Positions 8,383 through 13,980 of a stretch of 15,122 bases of DNA are shown piece by piece. The position numbers and the translations under genes are program-made. The notes under the pieces are model-generated. The model was not told the origin of the DNA. It ran no database searches and saw nothing but the letters and a program-made list of their open reading frames with translations. The DNA comes from an uncultured Dialister sp. GTDB taxonomy: Bacteria > Bacillota > Negativicutes > Veillonellales > Dialisteraceae. The stretch lies in assembly GCA_900543165.1 (NCBI GenBank), contig UQQQ01000047.1:1-15122 (forward strand). Direction: 5' to 3'. Within the stretch, counting starts at the first letter, position 1; each line of letters starts with the position of its first letter.

Positions 8383-8675
8383 ATTCCTAATTCCTCATTT
8401 AAGCCAAAGCTTTCAAACGGAATCACGAAGCGGCACGCCCCACGGGCTAACCCCGAAGTTTGAACGCGGGAATAAGTGGCTAGGGATTAGGAATTGGGGA
8501 TTAGGAGTGACTAGTGACTTAAATGCCATCTTCGGGCATCCCATCTATACGCCGCGGCGCCTCCATATTTTTATGCGTCGCACCACCACTCCTCACTCCT
8601 AACTTCTCACTCCTAACTAGAAAACGCAAATCTTTCAAACGAAATCAAAGGACGGTACCCCCCAACGGGCTAGCC
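8383..8675. repeat. intergenic composite repeat, copy 3 (double)
   Basis: There are two concatenated copies. First come ATTCCTA/ATTCCTC heptamers (8383-8400) and CGGCACGCCCCACGGGCTAA (8432-8451) with flanks. The second holds the heptamers GTGGCTA, GGGATTA, GGAATTG, GGGATTA, GGAGTGA, CTAGTGA (8476-8517), AAATGCC...TTCGGGCATC, the hairpin GCGGCGC/GCGTCGC (8554-8560 with 8575-8581), the heptamers ACTCCTC, ACTCCTA, ACTTCTC, ACTCCTA (8588-8615), and AAAGGACGGTACC...GGGCTAGCCC (8647-8676). The last module runs into the sdaAB stop codon. No gene was seen in this 430-base gap. Confidence 0.75.
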
Positions 8676-9338
8676 CTAAATAATATCCATCGCCATCGCG
8701 TACACGATGTTGGCATTCGAAGCGGCGATCCGGTCAACAAGCTTCTGCGAGACGCACTGGTCTGTATGGATGATCATGACTGCTTCATCCCCTTTTCCTT
8801 TGCGGAAAAGACGCATATTGGAAATATTGATCTTTTCGGTAGCGAGCGCGCGGCAGACTTCAGCCACGACCCCCGGTACATCGTGATGACGTGTAAGGAC
8901 GGTGTACTCTTCTCCCGTGATCTCGACAGGATACCCATCGATTTCCGTGATCAACACACGACCTCCGCCAAGCGATCGGCCCACGACCGTCACATGCGCG
9001 CCGTTTTTTCCGCGGGCTTCGATCTTGGCCACATTCGGATGCCCCATGTCATCTTCTGAAAGGGCAAAGGAAATCGGGATGCCCTTCTCTTCCGCAAGGT
9101 GCAGTGCATCACGGATGGAGCCGCTGTCCGGAGCATAGCCCATCAGCCCTGCTGCCAGTGCGCGATCGGTCCCATGGCCTTTCCCTGTCTTTGCAAAAGA
9201 ACCATAGAGTGTAATCTTCGCCTCTTTCAGCGGCTCTCCCAGAATGCGGCCTGCAACCTGCCCAATGCGGGCCGCCCCTGCGGTATGCGAGCTGGATGGC
9301 CCGATCATGACAGGCCCGATGATATCGAAAATTCCCAT
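8676..9338 (-). CDS. sdaAB: L-serine dehydratase, iron-sulfur-dependent, beta subunit
   Basis: This is the partner subunit of the serine dehydratase, 220 residues. It starts with the family signature MGIFDIIGPVMIGPSSSHTAGAARIG, an N-terminal catalytic-partner domain (to about 140), and ends with an ACT domain (about 145-220: YTVLTRHHDVPGVVAEV...NISNMRLFR), a small-molecule-binding fold likely involved in serine sensing or subunit contact. The ATG at 9338 has AAGGAG eight bases upstream. It is transcribed toward sdaAA, so the pair probably forms one unit, although 430 bases of repeats now separate them. The stop codon TAG is formed where a GGGCTAGCCC repeat module meets the gene. I saw no convincing promoter in the 356 bases upstream; that gap holds a MITE-like element and the terminator of the next gene. 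Confidence 0.94.
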   Translation of the reverse strand: MGIFDIIGPVMIGPSSSHTAGAARIGQVAGRILGEPLKEAKITLYGSFAKTGKGHGTDRALAAGLMGYAPDSGSIRDALHLAEEKGIPISFALSEDDMGHPNVAKIEARGKNGAHVTVVGRSLGGGRVLITEIDGYPVEITGEEYTVLTRHHDVPGVVAEVCRALATEKINISNMRLFRKGKGDEAVMIIHTDQCVSQKLVDRIAASNANIVYAMAMDII

Positions 9339-9394
9339 TTCTTATTCTCCTTATCCTATAACTACAGCGTCAGTTCAAGAAGTACGGGTGACTT

Positions 9395-9566
9395 TAGGAA
9401 ACGCTGATTTCAATCGCAGAGTCAGCTTCTACAAGAATTTTTATGCATAGCTTCGTCATAGTCTTCCTTAAATAGCTCGACAGCTCGCTATTCGCGTCAG
9501 ATGATTCCTCGCTATGTATAAAAAAATAAGAGTAAAATCTGACAACGATGTAATCAGTCTTTTCTT
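9395..9566. repeat. MITE-like inverted-repeat element, full copy
   Basis: The left end TAGGAAACGCTGATTTCAAT and a degraded right end (ATGTAATCAGTCTTTTCTT) are inverted relatives. The interior carries CTACAAGAATTTTTATGCAT, TTCGTCATAGTCTTCCTTAA, ATAGCTCG, then the inverted half with CGCTATGTATAAAAAAATAA and AGTAAAATCTGACAACGAT. It aligns along its length with the copy at 12042-12204 in the opposite orientation. It encodes no transposase. Confidence 0.8.
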
Positions 9567-9574
9567 GATTCCAT

Positions 9575-9603
9575 AATAAAAATCTGCCCCAAAGGGCAGA
9601 TTT
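9575..9603 (-). terminator. rho-independent terminator
   Basis: AAATCTGCCC (9580-9589) and GGGCAGATTT (9594-9603) form a perfect 10-bp stem with a 4-base loop. On the minus strand it runs into TTTTTATTATGG. It ends transcription of the gene at 9695-11020. Confidence 0.9.
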
Positions 9604-9694
9604 CCTTCAAGCGCAATCGCCCCACGGGTGAAGTTCGGCATTGAATCAATAATACATGTAGTTGTCAAAAGGCATTGCCCGTTCATCTGCCACA

Positions 9695-11020
9695 TCACAT
9701 CCAGTGGCTGAGGTCGAAGTCTTCGCCAATGGTCTCACGGATGCAGATCTTGGCGATGTACATGCCCATGAGTGTCAGTGACGAACGACGAAGGAGGCTC
9801 GTATCCCAGGCATCCTGCAGTTTGACCAGATCCGGCGAAATACGGCCGAGGATATAGCTCATTTCTTTCCTGTCATACGGCGCCGGACGAGACTCTGTCA
9901 GCGCCTGAAGGGTACTTCTCATGACGTCATCCTCGATGCCAAGATCATCCAGAAGTGATGTCAGCATGGCTTCGTCGACAGCCGCCAGCTTGTAGTAGGA
10001 ATTATACAAGCTATTGACCATGACACCGGCCGGCCATGAAGGACGCACCGCTTCCAGCTCACTCTTCATGCAGCCGCGGAAGGCAAAAACGAAGGGATAT
10101 GAATCATGCAGTACCTGTCCGAAAGGATCCTCTTTATTTTCAAGAGAAATGCAGTGCAGGTACTCAAGCTGCTGATAGCCGCTGTATTCATTCGGAAGCT
10201 CACCCACAAAAGGCGTGATGTACTTCTCTGTATATTTTTTGAGATGCACGGCATCCACGTTATCCGTATTTCTGGAGTAGTGGAAAATGAGCAGCAAAGA
10301 CAGCGCGTGGAATCCGGTCTCCTCCATGCGCGGCATGGCTTTCAGGGCATCGTAGGCAAGGATGGTCTTTGTATCCGACCTGTTTCCGTGCGCCACATCC
10401 GAGAAGGCATCCGAGACCATGGCGAGTACGACCGGGGTCGGCATCATGACATAGGTGCGCTGGGCATTCTGCATCGCTTCCTGCACCATGATATGTGTCA
10501 GCGTATCCACCAGTTCCCGGTCGCTCATAGCGAGCTTCTCGATGAGATGATGCGTCACTTTGCGTGTATCCTGCTCTACTGTCCGCGATACGGCACCATA
10601 ACGGTTCAGGAAATGACGGACAAAATACTCCTCGAGCGTATCCCCCCTGGGCTGGTCTTCCAGAATCTTAGGCGCAGGCTCAGGCGGGAAGGGACTCTTT
10701 TCCGCAGAAGCCACAGCTTCGAAAGGCGCTGTATTTTCAAAATCCTTTTTGGCAAAGACACGCGTCTTTTCTTCCTCGGCATTGTCCTTCCGGATGATCG
10801 GAAGGATCTCTGTCGCATCATCGACGGCAGGCTTTCCGGCGATCGGAGAAGCGGCTGCTTTTTCTTTAGAAATCGTAGGAATTTCCATGGTCTTATCCAG
10901 ATCGGCCATGATAGGTTCTGCATTTTTCTTCTTTCCGGGCAGTCCGAATACCATGAGGCAGGTCACCGCAAAGAACAGAAGAACGACCCCGGCAAGCACC
11001 AGGTAGGGAATGATAAACAT
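9695..11020 (-). CDS. membrane-anchored protein of unknown function
   Basis: I do not recognise the family. The 441-residue product has one N-terminal membrane segment (about 3-27, IPYLVLAGVVLLFFAVTCLMVFGL) followed by GKKK. Positive charges just after the helix place the bulk in the cytoplasm, as a tail-in anchor rather than a cleaved signal. Residues ~35-125 form an acidic, Pro/Ala-rich linker with four short threonine-centred motifs: DKTMEIP (42-48), DDATEILPI (67-75), EEKTRVF (83-89) and FENTAPF (94-100). Residues ~126-441 look all-alpha with no catalytic signature. The ATG at 11020 has AAGGAG six to seven bases upstream; a promoter-like site and a perfect terminator make it a single-gene unit. 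The spaced Thr motifs resemble sites that FHA or kinase partners recognise, but that is a guess. Confidence 0.85.
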   Translation of the reverse strand: MFIIPYLVLAGVVLLFFAVTCLMVFGLPGKKKNAEPIMADLDKTMEIPTISKEKAAASPIAGKPAVDDATEILPIIRKDNAEEEKTRVFAKKDFENTAPFEAVASAEKSPFPPEPAPKILEDQPRGDTLEEYFVRHFLNRYGAVSRTVEQDTRKVTHHLIEKLAMSDRELVDTLTHIMVQEAMQNAQRTYVMMPTPVVLAMVSDAFSDVAHGNRSDTKTILAYDALKAMPRMEETGFHALSLLLIFHYSRNTDNVDAVHLKKYTEKYITPFVGELPNEYSGYQQLEYLHCISLENKEDPFGQVLHDSYPFVFAFRGCMKSELEAVRPSWPAGVMVNSLYNSYYKLAAVDEAMLTSLLDDLGIEDDVMRSTLQALTESRPAPYDRKEMSYILGRISPDLVKLQDAWDTSLLRRSSLTLMGMYIAKICIRETIGEDFDLSHWM

Positions 11021-11068
11021 CGATACTCCTTATATACTTTCCTTACTTTGTAAAATCAAATCAGTTAC

Positions 11069-11097
11069 ATGGTATCATATTTTCCTTTTGACTTCAA
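11069..11097 (-). promoter_or_regulatory. candidate promoter of the 441-residue membrane protein gene
   Basis: On the minus strand TTGAAG (11097-11092) and TACCAT (11074-11069) are each 4/6 matches with a 17-base spacer, about 50 bases before the ATG. This is moderate support only. Confidence 0.4.
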
Positions 11098-11170
11098 TCA
11101 TATAGGAGGGGGTGTTACCCGTGAAGATCCCCCTTTTGACATGCGAAGGCGATTCTGCAGGCTCTTCCGG

Positions 11171-11195
11171 ATAGCCTTCCTTAAACAGCTCGACA
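11171..11195. repeat. fragment of the MITE-like element centre
   Basis: ATAGCCTTCCTTAAACAGCT followed by CGACA matches the central part of the element at 9453-9477 with few changes. No TIR is present. Apart from this fragment and a weak GGGGG/CCCCC inverted repeat near 11107-11134, the 234-base gap between the two genes holds nothing I can identify. Confidence 0.5.
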
Positions 11196-11254
11196 CGTTT
11201 TTTCACACTCTTTGGCGTCTCTTGAAAACAGGGATCCAATGGCTGCAGATCGAA

Positions 11255-12025
11255 TCAGTCTTTCCCAAGCTTCACAGCCTTTGGGGTTTGAAGCTCTTCG
11301 AAAGCATTCCAAGGCTTATCGTAAGTGACGAGGCACTCCGTCACAGAGTCATAAGCCGCTTTGGCAAGGAATGACCCCAATTCGGAAAACGGACCTGCAT
11401 CCGTATAGCGCTCTGCGCCGATCTCCGTCACCAGCGTGATGCCGTCCGTCCCTGTTCCGGTAGCCGGGCGTCCGTTATTCACGTCCGCGATGCCCAGATC
11501 GGAAAGTGCTGCGCTCTTTCCTTCCGTCAGCGTGATGAAGCTTCTCGCCATGATCCCTTCGGGAAGACTTCCGTGGATGAGAACCATCATATTGATGGTT
11601 CCGACAGGTGCAAAGTGACCGTCCTTCTCTCGGTAAAGAGGCTTTGACGATGCGCGGCAGGCCGTCTTTTCCACGCCTCCCGTGGTAATGATCTCTACCA
11701 TAAGATCTCCGGATGAGAAAACCTTGTGCGAGTATTGATACACCTTCGCTGCTGTCAGAAGCGCACTGGCACTTTCCGGATCGGCTCCCTCTTTTTCGAT
11801 ACAGCGTCTCAGATATGCAGCCACCGATCCACCGGGAAAATCTGACTCTTCCCCGTAAAAGGTTCTAAGCCGCTGATTCATCACCGCTGTCACGCGGCGC
11901 AGACCGCCGCCATAGATCGCTGTCGAAAGTGAGAGATGCTCTTTATCAAAGGAAATCAAAAGACTATCCTCGCTGACGCGAAGCCGGGCTCCCGGTACAG
12001 CGAGAGGATGGATGGTGGGATGCAT
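11255..12025 (-). CDS. cbiZ: adenosylcobinamide amidohydrolase CbiZ
   Basis: CbiZ removes the aminopropanol side chain from adenosylcobinamide (and from some pseudo-cobamides) to give adenosylcobyric acid, letting cells salvage or remodel corrinoids. The 256-residue product shows the family pattern: STAIYGGGLRRVTAVMNQRL (about 34-53), GTINMMVLIHGSLPEGIMAR with TEGKSAALSDLGI, and the glycine-rich ATGTGTDGITLVTE near residue 190. No signal peptide is seen, so it is cytoplasmic. The ATG at 12025 has AGAGG seven bases upstream. A MITE-like element begins only 16 bases upstream of the start, so any promoter must lie inside or beyond that element; an outward promoter-like sequence is present inside it. 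There are no other corrinoid genes in the window apart from the cobalamin-dependent queG. Confidence 0.9.
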   Translation of the reverse strand: MHPTIHPLAVPGARLRVSEDSLLISFDKEHLSLSTAIYGGGLRRVTAVMNQRLRTFYGEESDFPGGSVAAYLRRCIEKEGADPESASALLTAAKVYQYSHKVFSSGDLMVEIITTGGVEKTACRASSKPLYREKDGHFAPVGTINMMVLIHGSLPEGIMARSFITLTEGKSAALSDLGIADVNNGRPATGTGTDGITLVTEIGAERYTDAGPFSELGSFLAKAAYDSVTECLVTYDKPWNAFEELQTPKAVKLGKD

Positions 12026-12041
12026 GGGTCAACCTCTTTTC

Positions 12042-12204
12042 AAGGAAACACTGATTAAATCGTTGTCTGATTTTACTCTTGAATTTTTGTGTATAGCAAG
12101 GAATAACCTGACGCGAATAGCGAGCTATTTAAGGAGGGTTATGACGAAGCTATGTATAAAAATTCTTGTAAAATCTGACTCTGCGATTGAATCAGCGTTT
12201 CCTT
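12042..12204. repeat. MITE-like inverted-repeat element, full copy (opposite orientation)
   Basis: The terminal inverted repeats are AAGGAAACACTGATTAAATC at the left and the reverse complement of AAGGAAACGCTGATTCAATC at the right. The two ~80-base halves are imperfect inverted copies of each other meeting near CGAATAGCGAGCTATTTAAG, so the single strand could fold into one long hairpin. It is 163 bases with no transposase. It fills the divergent region between cbiZ and the kinase gene. Bases 12205-12326 beyond it hold nothing recognisable. Confidence 0.85.
12070..12099 (-). promoter_or_regulatory. outward promoter-like sequence inside the MITE-like element, toward cbiZ
   Basis: On the minus strand TTGCTA (12099-12094, 4/6) and TAAAAT (12075-12070, 5/6) are spaced by 18 bases and point to cbiZ, 45 bases away. 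No other promoter was seen between the element and the gene. Confidence 0.45.
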
Positions 12205-12326
12205 AATGAATGAATTCCAAGAAACACGTATGACACCCTCCCCGATGTCGCTGGCATTTCCGCACTTCATTATACCACGAGCTGTCAGCGGTAAGAGCTC
12301 TCACCCGCATTGCCCCTTATTTCCTA

Positions 12327-12355
12327 TGGACAAACCCCCACGCCTTTGCTATGAT
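12327..12355 (+). promoter_or_regulatory. promoter of the zeta-like kinase gene
   Basis: TGGACA (12327-12332, 5/6) and TATGAT (12350-12355, 5/6) are separated by 17 bases, with transcription expected near 12362, about 36 bases before the ATG. Confidence 0.75.
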
Positions 12356-12397
12356 AAGAGCAAAATATTTCTGTTTTAAAAAGGAGTTGGTACGGCT

Positions 12398-13441
12398 ATG
12401 CCCTATGACGAGCGGACACTTTGTGAATTAAGCGAATCTGCAGAAATCACCCCTATAGGAATCCAGCTGGAAGTGAATGCGGAAATTTTTAATACGCTTC
12501 ACAACCTGCTTTGCACCATGCGAGACGAGAAAGACATTTCCCCTTCCGATGAAGCACGCCTCTACAAACTTTGGCGGCAGACCATCCATGAGATGTCACT
12601 GATCGAGCTTCGGAAAGGCCGCGGCCTCCCCATGTCCGAGCAGATCTCGATGCTGCGCGAAGCCTATGACATAGAGACCAAGTACATGGCGGATCAGATC
12701 TTCCGCCCTGTTTCCAGCGTACAGCTGACGAAAAAACTCATCGAGAAGGAAAGTGCTTTTGACAAAGAAGAGATGAACGCCTTCTTCCGAAAGACCATCT
12801 GGCCATCGATCCGACAGGGAAAGAAAGGCGGGCAGAAGCATCCCACCGCCTTCATCATCGCCGGGCAGCCCGGCTCTGGCAAGACACGCATGTCTTCCAT
12901 GATCATCGAAGAGTATGATGGAAATATCGTACAGTCCATGAGTGATAATTTCCGCGGTTTCCACCCTCGTTATAAAGCCCTCATGAAGAAATACGGGCAA
13001 TATTGTGCCTATTTCTCCATGGCTCAGGGGCAGTACCTCTCAGACCTTGCCATGAAGCAGGCTGCCGAAGAGCGCTACCACATCCTTCAGGAAGGATCTC
13101 TGGAAGATGTCTCCCACACCAAAGAGTACATCCGCTATCTGAAAGAACGCGGCTATACCATTTGCGTGCTTCTTAGGGCCTGCCCCAAAAAGGAAAGCTG
13201 GAAGGCCATCCACCAGCTCTTCCTGCAGCAGCGTCTGAAAGCGCCCGGACTCTCCCGTCTCATCACGAAAGAACAGCATGACAAGGCATGCCTTTCCTTC
13301 CTTTCTGCCACCAATGACCTCATTGTACAGGATCTGATGGATCGGCTCATCATCAAAAGCCCCAAAGGGCTTCTCTATGACAGTGATGATATGCCCACAG
13401 AACGAGTCAGTGAACTTCTTGCGAAACGAATGACAAAATAA
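12398..13441 (+). CDS. zeta-toxin-family kinase with N-terminal extension, no adjacent antitoxin
   Basis: Zeta/PezT toxins phosphorylate UDP-N-acetylglucosamine and poison wall synthesis; other family members have other substrates. The product is 347 residues. The kinase part (about 145-347) has the family P-loop IAGQPGSGKT (GxxGxGKT at 156-163, Lys162), then SDNFRGFHPRY (Asp183), QEGSLED (Glu232), and arginines Arg279 and Arg287. The spacings Lys to Asp (21), Asp to Glu (49) and Glu to Arg287 (55) equal those of the pSM19035 zeta residues K46, D67, E116 and R171, as I recall them. Residues 1-140 are a mostly helical extension I cannot assign. AGGAG lies 11 bases before the ATG, longer than ideal, which may keep translation low. 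The gene has its own promoter and terminator. No epsilon/PezA-like antitoxin frame is visible on either side. Confidence 0.88.
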   Translation: MPYDERTLCELSESAEITPIGIQLEVNAEIFNTLHNLLCTMRDEKDISPSDEARLYKLWRQTIHEMSLIELRKGRGLPMSEQISMLREAYDIETKYMADQIFRPVSSVQLTKKLIEKESAFDKEEMNAFFRKTIWPSIRQGKKGGQKHPTAFIIAGQPGSGKTRMSSMIIEEYDGNIVQSMSDNFRGFHPRYKALMKKYGQYCAYFSMAQGQYLSDLAMKQAAEERYHILQEGSLEDVSHTKEYIRYLKERGYTICVLLRACPKKESWKAIHQLFLQQRLKAPGLSRLITKEQHDKACLSFLSATNDLIVQDLMDRLIIKSPKGLLYDSDDMPTERVSELLAKRMTK

Positions 13442-13467
13442 AAAGAGGCCGGAAGGCCTCTTTTTTA
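13441..13467 (+). terminator. rho-independent terminator of the zeta-like kinase gene
   Basis: AAGAGGCC (13443-13450) pairs with GGCCTCTT (13455-13462) around a GGAA tetraloop and is followed by TTTTAT. The stem starts within two bases of the stop codon. Confidence 0.93.
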
Positions 13468-13469
13468 TG

Positions 13470-13504
13470 ATGAGGAATGAGAAATCTCGAATGACTAGTG
13501 ACTT
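13470..13504. repeat. heptamer-period tandem array
   Basis: The units are ATGAGGA, ATGAGAA, ATCTCGA, ATGACTA and GTGACTT, all in phase. The last unit shares its TT with the first bases of the palindromic element at 13503. Confidence 0.75.
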
Positions 13505-13553
13505 AAGGAAACACTGATTAAATCGTTGTCAGATTTAATCAGTGTTTCCTTAA
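13503..13553. repeat. minimal palindromic form of the MITE-like element
   Basis: Perfect 22-base inverted arms (13503-13524 and 13532-13553, beginning TTAAGGAAACACTGATTAAA) flank a 7-base loop GTTGTCA. The arms equal the outer ends of the full elements, with the whole interior missing. Confidence 0.9.
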
Positions 13554-13942
13554 ATACTACTTTCGGGCATCGCCCCGTTTTCGTCATCCTGAGCGGAGGG
13601 AAACGACGTTTATTCGGATAGCCTCAGCCAGAACTGATGAGATCTGAGTCGAAGGATCTCGGCGAAGCCGCCACCACCATTTCTCATTTCTCATTTTCTC
13701 GAACCCTGAAGTTTGAAAGCAGAAAGAACAATCTCCCCTTTATGCGAATCCTCATAGATTAAGCGGGTTCTGAAGGTTCAAAAGGTTTCTCATCTTTGCG
13801 GATAACGTATATTTTAAAACTTCGCGGCGCTTCCTTTTTTTATGTATGCGCCGCACCGCCCCCTTTGAACCCACTGAACCCATCCATAGAACCTGCCCCT
13901 CTTTCGCACGCAATCAAGGGACGGCACGCCCCGTGGACTACC
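13554..13942. repeat. intergenic composite repeat, copy 4
   Basis: This continues with TTTCGGGCATCGCCCCG, a 'GTCATCCTGAGCG...GTCGAAGGATCTCGG' dispersed-repeat segment (13583-13661), GGCGAAGCCGCCACC shared with 8365-8379, ATTTCTC heptamers (13679-13699), GGTTC repeats (13765-13790), the hairpin GCGGCGC/GCGCCGC (13824-13830 with 13848-13854), and GGGACGGCACGCCCCGTGGA (13918-13937). No gene or RNA was recognised in the ~500 bases between the kinase terminator and queG. Confidence 0.65.
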
Positions 13943-13980
13943 CTTGAATCCTGAACCCTGAATCCTGAACCTTGAACCCT
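13943..13980. repeat. heptamer-period array abutting the queG start codon
   Basis: The units are CTTGAAT, CCTGAAC, CCTGAAT, CCTGAAC and CTTGAAC, followed by CCT and then the ATG of queG. The array occupies the place where a ribosome binding site would be expected. Confidence 0.8.

Noticed and set aside
9339..9394. sdaAB promoter near TTGAAC...TATAGG
   Set aside because: The spacing is only 12 bases and alternatives have poor -10 matches, so none was listed.
11107..11136. Terminator GGGGG...CCCCCTTTT on the plus strand
   Set aside because: No plus-strand gene precedes it, the stem is only about 5-6 bp with a large loop, and on the minus strand it has no U-tract.
12012..12206. Short frame inside the MITE-like element (LSDFTL..IARN..LTRIASY) also readable at 9468-9698 on the minus strand
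   Set aside because: The similarity is explained by the DNA repeat itself; the two frames start in different flanking sequence, lack ribosome binding sites and end differently. Not treated as a gene.
12209..12397. Antitoxin gene upstream of the zeta-like kinase
   Set aside because: No open frame of useful length with a start and ribosome binding site exists here on either strand; the stretch holds only the promoter.
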